The notes: a model not told the origin generated them from the letters alone. A stretch of 64,000 nt of DNA from UBA1141 sp963665155 (GCA_963665155.2 OY761986.2:992001-1056000); one strand, 5' to 3'. Numbered from the stretch's first letter, positions 19,760 to 29,543 are shown. Translations and numbers: made by a program.

Positions 19760-20965
19760 ATGGTTGCCAGAACCTACGATATTATTACCGTCGGCGGAGG
19801 AATTGCCGGGGCTTCCCTTGCCAAGGTCATGACTGAGAAAGGCGCGAAAGTGCTCGTGTTGGAGCGAGATTCTGTTTTCCGCGACAGAGTGCGAGGCGAG
19901 GCCATCATGCCCTGGGGCACAGCCGAAGCCAAAGAATTAGGATTGTACGAAACCTTCATAGCGTCGGGAGGGCGTGATCTGCCTTGGTGGGACGGTTACC
20001 AAGGCACCGAGCGCACAAGTCACCGTGACCTGACCGCTACCACCATCCCAAAGGAACCAGTAACGGCCTTTCATCATCCGACTGCTCAAGACTATTTGAT
20101 ACAGGCAGCCGCTGACGCCGGGGCGGAAATCCGCCAAGCGGTCAGGGTCTTGGGTGTCAAAACGGGGGATTCTCCCCAAGTGCTTGCGGAAGTGGACGGA
20201 GAAGAGACGGAGTTTCGGGCCAGGTTGGTCGTCGGAGCGGATGGGCGGGATGCGCCGTTTCGCGGGTGGGCGGGTTTCAACGTCCAGCGTGACCCCGGTC
20301 ACACGCTGGTGGCGGGTCTCTTGTTGGATCAGGTGTCGATTGCAGACGACGCATCTCACGCCTGGCTAAATTCTGATCTCGGCCTTTGGGTCTTGATTTT
20401 CCCTCAAGGCGGAGGCCGTGTCAGGGGCTATGTTTGTTATGGCGAGGCCGCCGGATTTCGTTTGACCGGCGATAGGGACATCCCCCGCTTTCTTGAGCAA
20501 TCCATTAACGCCGGTATGTCCGAGGGAATTTACGCCAACGCCAAGCCAGCTGGGCCTTTGGCGACATTCGATGGTGCGGCCTCGTGGGTTGACCATCCCT
20601 ATCGTAACGGCATTGCGTTAATTGGCGCAGCCGCAGGCGCCACCGACCCAACATGGGGTCAAGGATTATCTCTGTCCCTCCGGGACGTTCGAGTACTGCG
20701 AGACGCCCTACTCCACGACGAAAACTGGGACGTGGCCGGGAACTCCTATGCCGAAGAACACAACCGATATTTTAAGGTCATCCATGACGTCGAGTTGTGG
20801 GAAACCGAGATTTTAATGAAAGCCGGGGAAGAGGCGGACGCTCGCCGGAAAAAAGCCTTCGCAGCATGGCGGGAAGACCGAACTCGACAACTGGACGTGA
20901 TGCTCAGCGGACCGATTCCATTCGTGGATGAAACAACAAAGAGGCGGTTCTTCGGCGATGAGTAG
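19760..20965 (+). CDS. FAD-dependent monooxygenase (PHBH/UbiH-like)
   Basis: 401 residues. The FAD-binding GxGxxG region is ITVGGGIAGASLAKVM (about 8-23), the DG motif LVVGADGRDAPFR is at about 158-170, and the second FAD contact GAAAGATDPTWGQGLSLSLRD is at about 290-310. This is the group A flavoprotein pattern, with NAD(P)H and oxygen as co-substrates. The start overlaps the cysteine hydrolase transcript with only one base between, so translation is coupled. SAR202-type genomes often carry many such enzymes, so a role in oxidising recalcitrant organic matter is possible. Confidence 0.85.
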   Translation: MVARTYDIITVGGGIAGASLAKVMTEKGAKVLVLERDSVFRDRVRGEAIMPWGTAEAKELGLYETFIASGGRDLPWWDGYQGTERTSHRDLTATTIPKEPVTAFHHPTAQDYLIQAAADAGAEIRQAVRVLGVKTGDSPQVLAEVDGEETEFRARLVVGADGRDAPFRGWAGFNVQRDPGHTLVAGLLLDQVSIADDASHAWLNSDLGLWVLIFPQGGGRVRGYVCYGEAAGFRLTGDRDIPRFLEQSINAGMSEGIYANAKPAGPLATFDGAASWVDHPYRNGIALIGAAAGATDPTWGQGLSLSLRDVRVLRDALLHDENWDVAGNSYAEEHNRYFKVIHDVELWETEILMKAGEEADARRKKAFAAWREDRTRQLDVMLSGPIPFVDETTKRRFFGDE

Positions 20966-21016
20966 GGTCTCGCCCAGACTGATTTCGCAGGCCTGCCCTG
21001 CTCTTATCTACCTCGC

Positions 21017-22237
21017 TTAGCCGCCCAGCGCTCCGCCGATAATGGCCTCGGTCACTTCATCCTCGGTCATGCCCAAGATATCCCGCATTACCTCTTCATT
21101 GTGTTGACCCAGCACCGGCGCAGGGGTTCGGGGGCCGCTGTCGTAACCGCTAATGCGGAATTGGTGGCCGGGGTAGGGAATAGTTCCCATTTCCTGGTGA
21201 TCCAGCGGTCGGAAGAACCGGCGATGAGCCAATTGAGGGTCTTCCTGGAGGTCGCTGCTCCGCTGCACAACTCCCGCTGGCACGCCCTCGGAAAGCAAGG
21301 TTTCCATCACCGTTTTTGGCGGCATGGATTGCGTCCACTCGCTTAGCTTGCCCTCAATCTGATCTTGGTTGGCCAGACGCCCCGTTGCTTCGTCGAACCT
21401 TGAGTCCTTGGCCCAATCCGGCTCGCCCATCGCACGGCGCAGCCCAGCCCATTGCTGGTCGTCCTCCACGGCAATGGCGCACCATTGATCGTCTCCCTGG
21501 CACGGGAACGCGCCATGGGGAGCAGAGGAGTCGGACCTGTTGCCTTGCCGGGTGACCGAGCGGCCACTAACGTCGTAGTCAATCAACTGGGGCGCAAGGA
21601 AATGGAGGCCCATCTCCAACTGGGCGGCGTCGATGAGTTGACCCACACCGGTCCGCCGACGGTGGTCCAAGGCCGCCATCAAAGTGACGGCTAGAAATCG
21701 AGGAGAAATCGTGTCGGTGTAGGCTGTCCAAGGGCCATCAGGAGGAAGGTCTGGCCAACCAGTGACTTCGTAATAGCCTGCGATGGAACCGGCGTGAAAC
21801 CCGAAGCCAGCAAAGCTGGCAGCAGGGCCGGTCTGCCCCATCAGGCAGGTGCTGGCCATAATTATCGAAGGGTTGAGTGTACGGGCGGTCTCGTATCCGA
21901 TGCCCAAGCTGTCGACAGTTCCGGGAGTAAAGCTTTCGGTGAAAACGTCGGCCCAAGCGATTAACCGATGGGCTATAGCGACGCCGGCAGGGCTTTTCAA
22001 GTCCAGGGTAATTCCGTACTTGGAGGTGTTGTAGTCGGCGAAAAACTGGGTGCGGTTGGGGCCCGGAACACCGTCTTTAAATGGTCCAGCCACCCTCAAT
22101 ATGTCCAGAGGGCTGTTGGTTTCCACTTTGACCACGGTTGCCCCATGGTCGGCCAAGTACTTGGTTGATATGGGACCAACGCCGACCCAAGAAAAGTCGG
22201 CTACCTTGATTCCTTCGAAGGGCAGTGTGTCCGGCAT
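21017..22237 (-). CDS. CaiB/BaiF family III CoA-transferase, catalytic-type subunit (pair 2)
   Basis: 406 residues. The N-terminal LPFEGIKVADFSWVGVGP is typical of this family, then STKYLADHGATVVKVE and VKVETNSPLD. The active-site region AYTDTISPRFLA carries an Asp where oxalate CoA-transferase has its catalytic Asp. It pairs with the gene just upstream (22290-23516), which lacks this Asp. It is the last gene of a four-gene minus-strand operon and a paralogue of 23548-24771. A succinyl-CoA- or similar-dependent transfer to an organic acid is likely; the acid is unknown. Confidence 0.85.
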   Translation of the reverse strand: MPDTLPFEGIKVADFSWVGVGPISTKYLADHGATVVKVETNSPLDILRVAGPFKDGVPGPNRTQFFADYNTSKYGITLDLKSPAGVAIAHRLIAWADVFTESFTPGTVDSLGIGYETARTLNPSIIMASTCLMGQTGPAASFAGFGFHAGSIAGYYEVTGWPDLPPDGPWTAYTDTISPRFLAVTLMAALDHRRRTGVGQLIDAAQLEMGLHFLAPQLIDYDVSGRSVTRQGNRSDSSAPHGAFPCQGDDQWCAIAVEDDQQWAGLRRAMGEPDWAKDSRFDEATGRLANQDQIEGKLSEWTQSMPPKTVMETLLSEGVPAGVVQRSSDLQEDPQLAHRRFFRPLDHQEMGTIPYPGHQFRISGYDSGPRTPAPVLGQHNEEVMRDILGMTEDEVTEAIIGGALGG

Positions 22238-22289
22238 CTGAACCTCTAAATTTATTGGCCCGTGCTTTTTTATTGGCCCATGGTTCCAG

Positions 22290-23516
22290 TTATCCCTTGG
22301 CCTGACCCATGGCGGCGTCGATCTGGCTTGCAGACAGGCCCAGCATATCGCCCAGCACTTCCCCGTTGTGCTCTCCCAGCCTTGGGGGCCAGCGACGGAC
22401 CTTCATCGGCGATTGGGTGAGGTTGGCAAAAAGCCCAGGCACCCTGGCCTCGTTTCCGTTGGGCAGCGGAGCCGTAAGCCAATAACCTCTTTCTTCTAAG
22501 TGACGGAACCGAGATAAATCCTCAATGTTGCTCACCGGCGCCATGGATACTCCCTCGGCCAGCCCCTGCTCAAGCAACTGGTTCTTTGTTTTATTCCGGA
22601 CGTACCCGCTGACGGCCTCCAGAACTTCTTCAATCGTGTGAGCCACCGGTTGCTGTTGTAGAAGCTTGAAGTGGTACATGGGCCATTCTTCCGCAGCGAG
22701 CCAGTCTTCGGGAACAATACCGTCACGCACGCACCATTCGACCAATTTGGAGAGTGCGCCGCCGATGGGGAATATCACCACGTAGCCGTCGGCGCACTCG
22801 TGGACCAAGCGGAAGGTGACGGTCCCTAGTTGGATTGTGTTGCCGCCCCGGTTGAAATCCCGCCCTTGGACCGAGTGAGCGACCATTCCTTGCAGCATAG
22901 TCCAAATCAAGGCGGTTTGAGCGGAAACATCAACAAATTGGCCTTGGCCGGTACGCAGCATGAGGGCATGGGCAGTCATCGCTCCCACGGTCGCTTCCAT
23001 CGACGCATGGAGCCATGCTTGGGGCAGGGACAAGCGTACAGGGGCGCGATCCGGGTGCCCTTGGAGGCTCATGGGGCCGCCCATGGCCGCCAGGGTAAGG
23101 TCGCTGGCGGGATAATCCGCATGGGGCCCATCTTGGCCAAAGGGTGTTATAGCCAGGTATACAATACGCGGATTAGCCCTACTCATGGCTTCAAAACCCA
23201 GCCCTCTCTGAGCCATTTCACCGGGCCGGGCCGACTCTATGATGAAGTCGGCTTTTTCCGCCAAAGCGAATAGAGCGGTGCGACCGGCCTCTGTCTCCAA
23301 ATCGAGGGTGATGCTACGCTTATTGCGGTTGAAGGCATAGTATTGGAGGCTTCTCTCGGCCTCCGGGGCGTCATCCAACAACGGTCCTAGCGCCCTGCTT
23401 GGCGAGCCTCCCGGCGGCTCCACCTTGATAACGTCGGCACCCATGTCGCCCAGCGCCATGCTCGCCAACTCGCCCTTTTCGTCGGTCAGGTCCAAGACCA
23501 TGTAGGGACTGAGCAT
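22290..23516 (-). CDS. CaiB/BaiF family III CoA-transferase, subunit without catalytic Asp (pair 2)
   Basis: 408 residues, with MLSPYMVLDLTDEKGELASM at the N-terminus and DMGADVIKVEPPGG after it, the usual CoA-transferase III fold. At the position of the catalytic Asp the sequence is LSLPQAWLHAS, with no Asp. That suggests a structural partner in a heteromeric enzyme, as in benzylsuccinate CoA-transferase, where two related subunits work together. It lies 52 bp upstream of its catalytic-type partner and is a paralogue of 24775-25987. Confidence 0.83.
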   Translation of the reverse strand: MLSPYMVLDLTDEKGELASMALGDMGADVIKVEPPGGSPSRALGPLLDDAPEAERSLQYYAFNRNKRSITLDLETEAGRTALFALAEKADFIIESARPGEMAQRGLGFEAMSRANPRIVYLAITPFGQDGPHADYPASDLTLAAMGGPMSLQGHPDRAPVRLSLPQAWLHASMEATVGAMTAHALMLRTGQGQFVDVSAQTALIWTMLQGMVAHSVQGRDFNRGGNTIQLGTVTFRLVHECADGYVVIFPIGGALSKLVEWCVRDGIVPEDWLAAEEWPMYHFKLLQQQPVAHTIEEVLEAVSGYVRNKTKNQLLEQGLAEGVSMAPVSNIEDLSRFRHLEERGYWLTAPLPNGNEARVPGLFANLTQSPMKVRRWPPRLGEHNGEVLGDMLGLSASQIDAAMGQAKG

Positions 23517-23547
23517 TTCGTTCCTTTCACGCCCCGTTATTGATTGA

Positions 23548-24771
23548 CTACTCTAGGGCTCCTGCAATTGTGGCCTCGGTGATTTGATCGTCGGTCATAC
23601 CCAGCAGGTCCTTCAAAATCTGCTCGTTGTGTTGGCCAAAGACCGGGGCCGCAAAGCGGGGGCCATGGTCGTAGCCACGAATATCAAACATATGACCGGT
23701 ATGAGGAACCCGTCCTACTTCGGGGTCGTCGAGTTCAGGAAACATTCTCCGGTGAGCCATTTGGGAATCTTGGAATAGGTCACTACTTCGCTGGACCACG
23801 CCTGCGGGCACCCCTTCCGCTTGGCAGAGCCGCATCGCTTCTTGCGGTGGCAACCCAGCAGTCCATTGGGAGATGTATCCGTCAATCTCGTCATGGTTCT
23901 TCAAACGCCCGGGGTTGGTGGCGAAGCGGTCGTCCGCTGCCCAATCAGGGTTGTCGAGGACCCTTCGCAAGCTGGCCCACTCTTCATCACTTTCTATGGC
24001 GATAGCGCACCATTGATCGTCGCCAGCGCAGGGGTACGCCCCTTGAGGCGCAGCCACACTCGACCGATTTCCGTTACGAGTCACCTGACGACTATTTGCG
24101 GTGTAATCTAAAATCTGCGGCGACAGGAATTGCAGTCCCATCTCCAACTGGCTGGCGTCGATGTATTGGCCTTGGCCGGTACGGCGCCGGTGGTCCACAG
24201 CCGCCATAATTATCGCCGACAGAATTCTGGGAGTCACGGCATCGGTGTAGGCTGTCCAAGGGCCGTCCGGCGCAAGGTCCGGCCATCCTGTGATGTCATA
24301 AAATCCGGCCACCGCTCCGGCGTGGAACCCATAACCGGCGAATTGCGACGCAGGCCCGGTCTGTCCCATGAGGCAAGTGCTGACCATGATTATTGAAGGG
24401 TTGAGCTGCCGGGCCGTATCATAGACTATTCCGAAGCCCGTCATGGTCCCGGGGGTGAAGCTTTCAACGTAAACGTCAGCCCAGGATATCAAGCGTTTAG
24501 CGATTTCAGTTGCTTCAGGAGTCTTTAGATTCAGGGAAATTCCCAGCTTAGAAGTATTGAAGTCGCTGATCGCATGGATCCGGGTGGGTGCGGCCTCGCG
24601 GTTTTTAAACGGACCTAGGCTATGGGTGATGTCGGGGCGGGTCAATGATTCCACCCGCACTACGGTGGCGCTGTGATCGGCCAGATATTTGGTGCTGGTG
24701 GGTCCAACCCATACCCAGGAAAAGTCGGCAATCTTTATCCCATCGAATGGCAGCTTTCCTGAAGAAGTCAT
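23548..24771 (-). CDS. CaiB/BaiF family III CoA-transferase, catalytic-type subunit (pair 1)
   Basis: 407 residues, closely like the gene at 21017-22237 along the whole length (for example LPFDGIKIADFSWVWVGP against LPFEGIKVADFSWVGVGP). The active-site Asp is present in AYTDAVTPRIL. It starts 3 bp after the true end of the partner gene (24775-25987) and ends 31 bp before pair 2. The duplication includes both genes, not one. Confidence 0.86.
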   Translation of the reverse strand: MTSSGKLPFDGIKIADFSWVWVGPTSTKYLADHSATVVRVESLTRPDITHSLGPFKNREAAPTRIHAISDFNTSKLGISLNLKTPEATEIAKRLISWADVYVESFTPGTMTGFGIVYDTARQLNPSIIMVSTCLMGQTGPASQFAGYGFHAGAVAGFYDITGWPDLAPDGPWTAYTDAVTPRILSAIIMAAVDHRRRTGQGQYIDASQLEMGLQFLSPQILDYTANSRQVTRNGNRSSVAAPQGAYPCAGDDQWCAIAIESDEEWASLRRVLDNPDWAADDRFATNPGRLKNHDEIDGYISQWTAGLPPQEAMRLCQAEGVPAGVVQRSSDLFQDSQMAHRRMFPELDDPEVGRVPHTGHMFDIRGYDHGPRFAAPVFGQHNEQILKDLLGMTDDQITEATIAGALE

Positions 24772-24774
24772 CTT

Positions 24775-25987
24775 CTATCCCTTTTGGCCGCTGGCGGCGG
24801 AGATTTCCGCTGGCGTGAGCCCCAGCATGTCGCCCAGGATCTCCTGGTTGTGTTGGCCCAATGTCGGCGCCCAATGGCGAACACCCCGCAGGCCTGGCCA
24901 ACACCCCTGGCGCCCGTACCTGGTTACCGTTGGGCAATGGAGCCGTGAGCCAGTATCCCCGCTCCTCCAAATGGCGAAAACGAACCAAGTCCTCTGACGT
25001 GCTCACCGGCGCCATGGTGACACCTTCCCGAAGCCCCAACTCCAATAGCTCGGCTTTGGTCCGGAGTTTCAGATAGCGGCTAATGGCGTCGACCACCTCG
25101 TCCAATTCGTAGTGCAACTTGTTTTGTTGGAACAGGTTCCTTTCGTAAATAGGCCAGTCCTCACCGTCGATCCATTCTTTGGGCACGATTCCGTCGGCCA
25201 CCAGCCAGTGGACCATTTTGGTCATTGTGGCGCCGGAGGGTAGCATAACCAAGTGGCCATCGGCGCATTCGTACACCAAGGGCACGCTTAGCGACCCCAA
25301 CTGGAGGACCGAGCCTCCGCGGTTGAAGTTGGACCCTTGAATCTGATGAGCGATTCGTGCGTGTAGCATGGACCAGAAAATAGCGGTCTGGGCGGATACG
25401 TCCACAAACTGGGCTTCTCCCGTGACCAGCATCCGCGCGTGGGCAGTAAGCGCGCCCACCAATGCTTCGACGGAGGCATGGAGCCAAACTTGGGGCACGG
25501 TAATGCGCACCGGGGCCCGATTTGGGTCCCCCTGCACGCTCATCTGGCCCCCCATGGCCGCCAGGGTCGGATCGTTTTCGGCGAAATTCGCGTAAGGGCC
25601 ATCCTGGCCGAAGGGCGTGATAGCCACGTACACGATTCGCGGGTTCGCTTGCCTGAGGGTTTCGAAACCGATGCCGAGACGGTCCATCCCTCCCGGAGGT
25701 GCGGACTCGATTATGAAGTCCGCCTTCTCAGCCAGGGCCTTTAGAGCATTGCAGCCGGGTTCACAGTTCAAGTCCAGGGTCACGCCCCGTTTGTTACGGT
25801 TAAAGGCAAAGTATCTAAGGCTCCGCTCATGCTCCGGTGCGCCGTCCAAGAAAGGTTCCAACGTCCGGCTCCTAGAGCCTTCGGGCGGCTCAATTTTGAT
25901 GACGTCGGCACCCAGGTCCCCCAGCAACATGCTGGCAAACTCTCCCCGGTCGTCTGTAATATCCAGAACAATATATGGACTGAGCAT
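24775..25987 (-). CDS. CaiB/BaiF family III CoA-transferase, subunit without catalytic Asp (pair 1), frameshifted near 3' end
   Basis: Paralogue of 22290-23516: MLSPYIVLDITDDRGEFASM, then ADVIKIEPPEGS. The active-site position again has no Asp (ITVPQVWLHAS). At about 24890 the frame slips: the expected ending RHWAPTLGQHNQEILGDML lies in another frame and stops at 24775-24777, three bases before the next gene's ATG. Read without correction, the protein would run 50 residues into the next gene in a meaningless tail. One extra base in the run GGCC would explain it. It is the first gene of the operon. Confidence 0.82.
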
Positions 25988-26152
25988 TAGCTTCCATGCC
26001 TTTTTATAGGAGTGGAGCGAGAGTGGCGCGATTATAGCATAGGCGTCCTTGATATAGCAGGAAGCAAACGGGTATCATGAGGACATAACCGAAGTATGGT
26101 CATGGTTGCCCCGAGCTGGCGATTTTGTAAGCTGACGGGAATGTGAAAAGGA

Positions 26153-28183
26153 ATGCTTTACCGCACATATCGTTACTCCCAATGGGATGGCACCCAGCGA
26201 ATTTTTGACATCGGCGCCGATGCGCTTATGGACCAACTCTCCGATGAGCTGTTGAAGCAAGGCGACATGATGAAGGCTTTGCGGGAGCTATTTCGCAACG
26301 GTGTCCAAAACCAGAACGGCCAGCAGATGACAAGCCTGAGGGACCTGATCGACCAGCTGAAAAATAAACGCCGGGAACAGCTTCAACAATACAACATGGA
26401 TTCGGTTGTCGACGACCTGAAAGAACGCTTGGAAGACATTGTCCGTACCGAGCGGGAGGGCATCGACCGTCGCCTTCACGAAGCCGACCAGCAAGTGTCG
26501 GAAGATCACAGTGAAGATCGACAACAGCAAGAGAAACTACTTCAGTTGCTCCAGCAGCGAGCTCAGCGGAACAAAGAACGCTTGGACGATCTGCCAGAAG
26601 GCGTCGGTGGGCAGATTCAGCAATTGATGGAATACGACTTCATGGATCCTGAGGCCCAACAGAAGTTCCAAGAACTGCTGGACATGCTCAAATCCCAGAT
26701 GGCCCAGAACCTCTCCCAGCAAATGCAGCAGCAGATTCAAGGGATGTCCCCCGAAGATATGGCTGCAATGCGGGAAATGATGAACCAACTCGGCCAGATG
26801 ATGCGGGACAAAATGGATGGCCGGGAGCCGGATTTTGACGGCTTCATGCAGCAGTTTGGGTCCATGTTCGGCCCCAACCCGCCGCAGAGTTTCGACGAAC
26901 TTATGGAACACCTGCAACAGCAGCTATCCCAGATGCAATCCATGATGGAAAGCATGTCCCCCGAAATGCGGCGGGAACTGGAAGACGCCATGAATGCGGC
27001 AATGGACCCCGCTACTCAACAGGCCATGGCCCAGTTGGCTTCATTGATGGAGCAAATGATGCCCATGGACGAGTTGCGCCGCCAATATCCCTTCCTTGGC
27101 GACGACAGCCTGACCATGGACCAAGCCATGGAAATGATGCGCAGAATGCAAGAACAGGACCAACTGGAAGAGGCCTTGCGGCAGGCAATGCGCACGGGAA
27201 ACCTGGAGGACGTGGACCCGGACAAACTCGCAGAGATTTTGGGAGATGAAGCGCGAAAGGCCTGGGAAGAAATGGACCGGTTGCGCCAGCTTCTGAAAGA
27301 CGCTGGTTACGTTACCGACGACGATAAGATGGACTTGACCGCCAGGGGCATTCGCCGCATCGGCCAGAAGGCGCTGCGCGAAGTATTTGTACACCTGAAA
27401 AAAGACCGCATGGGCAATCACCTGATGGATACCAGGGGCGCCAACGGAGACCTGCTGGGTGAAACCAAGCCCTATGAGTTCGGCGACCCGTTCCAGATTG
27501 ACCTGCAAACGACGGTAAAGAATGCTGTCCTGCGCTCCGGGGCTCAAGTGCCTGTGAAGCTGAGTCCCGAGGACTTTGAAGTCTACCGCACCGAGCATAT
27601 GACCCGCACCTCCACGGTGGTGCTGTTGGACCAAAGCCGGTCCATGGGCCTGTTCAACAACTTCCAGGCCGCCAAGAAAGTGACCCTTGCCCTGATGGCG
27701 CTGATTCGGACCCAATATCCCCGGGACACTCTCCACATCATCGGCTTCTCCGATTATGCCATGGAAATTAAAGAGGACGACCTAGCCAAGATCAGTTGGA
27801 ACGCATGGGTGTCGGGCACCAACCTGCATCACGCTTTGATGCTCTCTCGGAAGCTGCTATCGAAAGAGAAGGGCGGCACCCGCCAGATTCTATGCATAAC
27901 CGATGGAGAACCGACCGCTCACTTGGAAGGAGACAGGGCTTTCTTCAGCTACCCGCCCAGCTACAGGACCGAGCAGGAAACCCTTAAAGAGGTTAAACGC
28001 TGCACCCAGGAAGATATTGTCATCAACACCTTTATGCTGGAGAACAACTACCAACTTGTTAACTTCGTTGAGCGGATGACCCGCATTAACCAAGGCCGGG
28101 CATTTTACACCAGCGCCTCCAACTTGGGCGAGTTTATGCTGGTGGACTACGTAAACAACCGGCGCAAACGAATAGCGGCTTAG
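26153..28183 (+). CDS. VWA-domain protein with long Met/Gln-rich helical region
   Basis: 676 residues. Residues about 60-400 are rich in Met, Gln, Glu and Asp and form likely coiled coil or helical bundles. The C-terminal von Willebrand factor A domain (about 475-640) has the metal site VLLDQSRSMGLF (DxSxS), a Thr in SGTNLHHAL, and an Asp in ITDGEPTAH. Proteins of this type are usually paired with a MoxR- or magnesium-chelatase-like AAA ATPase that remodels a target; no such ATPase is adjacent here. Start at ATG 26153 after GAAAAGGA. Cytoplasmic, as no signal or membrane segment is visible. Confidence 0.82.
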   Translation: MLYRTYRYSQWDGTQRIFDIGADALMDQLSDELLKQGDMMKALRELFRNGVQNQNGQQMTSLRDLIDQLKNKRREQLQQYNMDSVVDDLKERLEDIVRTEREGIDRRLHEADQQVSEDHSEDRQQQEKLLQLLQQRAQRNKERLDDLPEGVGGQIQQLMEYDFMDPEAQQKFQELLDMLKSQMAQNLSQQMQQQIQGMSPEDMAAMREMMNQLGQMMRDKMDGREPDFDGFMQQFGSMFGPNPPQSFDELMEHLQQQLSQMQSMMESMSPEMRRELEDAMNAAMDPATQQAMAQLASLMEQMMPMDELRRQYPFLGDDSLTMDQAMEMMRRMQEQDQLEEALRQAMRTGNLEDVDPDKLAEILGDEARKAWEEMDRLRQLLKDAGYVTDDDKMDLTARGIRRIGQKALREVFVHLKKDRMGNHLMDTRGANGDLLGETKPYEFGDPFQIDLQTTVKNAVLRSGAQVPVKLSPEDFEVYRTEHMTRTSTVVLLDQSRSMGLFNNFQAAKKVTLALMALIRTQYPRDTLHIIGFSDYAMEIKEDDLAKISWNAWVSGTNLHHALMLSRKLLSKEKGGTRQILCITDGEPTAHLEGDRAFFSYPPSYRTEQETLKEVKRCTQEDIVINTFMLENNYQLVNFVERMTRINQGRAFYTSASNLGEFMLVDYVNNRRKRIAA

Positions 28184-28239
28184 GGCAGGTAGCGGCTGTT
28201 CACCGTGCATGGGGCGGCGATGGCCGGAACCCCCTCGGT

Positions 28240-28257
28240 CCCCCTTTAAAAAGGGGG
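28240..28257 (+). terminator. Hairpin after VWA gene within an intergenic repeat
   Basis: CCCCCTTT (28240-28247) pairs with AAAGGGGG (28250-28257). It belongs to the CCCCCTCGGTCCCCCTTT type of intergenic repeat; a related half, AAAAGGGGGATACAGAGGGATTT, lies at about 28362-28384. It could end the VWA transcript, but no T-run follows. Confidence 0.5.
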
Positions 28258-28662
28258 AAGTGTTGACTTTTAGTATGACCTGCCTGTGCCAGGGTTCCTC
28301 CTTCAAAACAAGGACGATGCTGGCATCAATCCCGAAGGGTCGGAATTCAATTCCCACTTTCGCAAAAGGGGGATACAGAGGGATTTCCCCTGAGTCCCAA
28401 AACAGCCGCACCACGCTCTAGCACTGAGGCCATTGCGTTTGCGTTTGTAACGTCGTCGTCAAGAATACCTGGGATGATTCAGAAATCGCTCACGAGTCCG
28501 TGCAGGAGAGGTAACTTCAAATAGCAGAATTGGAATATCCTAGAAGCGGCTCCAACCAGAATGATTTTTGTTGGTCTAATTCACATAACCATCTTCCCCG
28601 CGAATGTAAATCCTGATAACATGTTAAATAATCGAACCTAGAGTAGTACGACGAAGGTTTCA

Positions 28663-28712
28663 GGGCTGTTCCAGTGAGGACGGCCTAGCTTTTAAGACAG
28701 TCCAGTGAGGCT
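28663..28712 (+). promoter_or_regulatory. Two PyrR-binding-type hairpin loops in the pyr leader
   Basis: The motif AGTCCAGTGAGGCT (28699-28712) matches the known PyrR-binding consensus in pyr mRNA leaders. A second TTCCAGTGAGG lies 30 bp upstream (28669-28679), set in a stem formed by GGCTGT and ACGGCC. Both sit above the attenuator terminator and about 150-190 bp before pyrR. PyrR with UMP should bind the loop and favour the terminator. Confidence 0.8.
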
Positions 28713-28775
28713 GACAAAGTGGAGTACCCTAAGTCAGGTCGGACAACCACAATGTGGCGGCCCTTGACTTCGGAG

Positions 28776-28805
28776 CCCCTTGCCAGCTTGCGCAAGGGGT
28801 TTTTT
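28776..28805 (+). terminator. pyr operon attenuator terminator
   Basis: Stem CCCCTTGC (28776-28783) and GCAAGGGG (28792-28799) with an 8-nt loop, followed by TTTTTT. It ends 53 bp before the pyrR start, where premature termination would control the operon. Confidence 0.85.
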
Positions 28806-28858
28806 GATGCTTAACTTGATCGGGATCAAAAGCCAAGCGGGAGCGGCATAAGCACGCT

Positions 28859-29425
28859 ATGGCCCAAAATCCCGCTTCCGAGCGCCAGGTAATGAGCCAG
28901 GACGATGTTCGCCGAGCGTTGGCCCGGGTAGCCCATGAAATATTGGAGCGCAACCGGGGCGCTCAAGACTTGGTCCTAGTGGGTATTTATACCCGGGGGG
29001 TGCTGCTGGCAAACCGATTGGCGGCGAACATAGGCAGGTTCGAGGGCAGTGAGGTTCCAGTGGGCGCATTGGACATTAGCCTTTACCGTGACGACCTGCA
29101 GGAACGCTCCCGCCCCGTCTTGCGCCCCACCAACATACCCGTAGCAATAAGCGGCAAAAGTGTGGTGCTAGTGGACGACGTCCTATACACGGGCCGAACC
29201 ATCCGCGCCGCTATGGATGCGTTGAACGACTTTGGACGGCCCAAACAAATCCAGTTAGCCATTCTGTTGGATAGAGGACACCGCGAGTTGCCCATCCGGG
29301 CCGACTACGTGGGACAGAATATTCCCACCGCTTCCGACGAAGTTGTGAAGGTGCGCATGGTAGAAATGGATGGTGTGGATGAAGTTGCAATCCTGCGTTC
29401 CAATGCGTTCAGGGACTCTAGGTAA
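28859..29425 (+). CDS. pyrR: Bifunctional pyr operon regulator / uracil phosphoribosyltransferase PyrR
   Basis: 188 residues. The PRPP-binding motif VVLVDDVLYTGRTIRAAMDAL is at about 102-122, and the family segments GIYTRGVLLANRL and LILLDRGHRELPIRADYVG are present. PyrR binds the leader RNA in response to UMP and also has UPRTase activity. First gene of the operon. A weak ribosome-binding site lies before the ATG. Confidence 0.94.
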   Translation: MAQNPASERQVMSQDDVRRALARVAHEILERNRGAQDLVLVGIYTRGVLLANRLAANIGRFEGSEVPVGALDISLYRDDLQERSRPVLRPTNIPVAISGKSVVLVDDVLYTGRTIRAAMDALNDFGRPKQIQLAILLDRGHRELPIRADYVGQNIPTASDEVVKVRMVEMDGVDEVAILRSNAFRDSR

Positions 29426-29480
29426 AAATTGACGAGCGGAACATCAGCCAAAATCCCGTTTTCGGAGGCTCCAATTATCT

Positions 29481-29525
29481 GGGCTAGAGCTATTTGGGCT
29501 ACGGTTACTTGGGCTACAGCTATCG
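29481..29525 (+). repeat. Three 15-bp tandem repeats between pyrR and pyrB
   Basis: GGGCTAGAGCTATTT, GGGCTACGGTTACTT and GGGCTACAGCTATCG follow one another without gaps, beginning at 29481, 29496 and 29511. They end 18 bp before the pyrB ATG, just before its ribosome-binding site. Confidence 0.7.
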
Positions 29526-29543
29526 GATGGAGGACTGTGGAGC

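Noticed and set aside
24620..24774. Long C-terminal tail of the CoA-transferase overlapping the next gene
   Set aside because: The tail is out of family; the correct ending is in another frame and stops at 24775.
29481..29525. CRISPR array
   Set aside because: Only 15-bp degenerate units without spacers.
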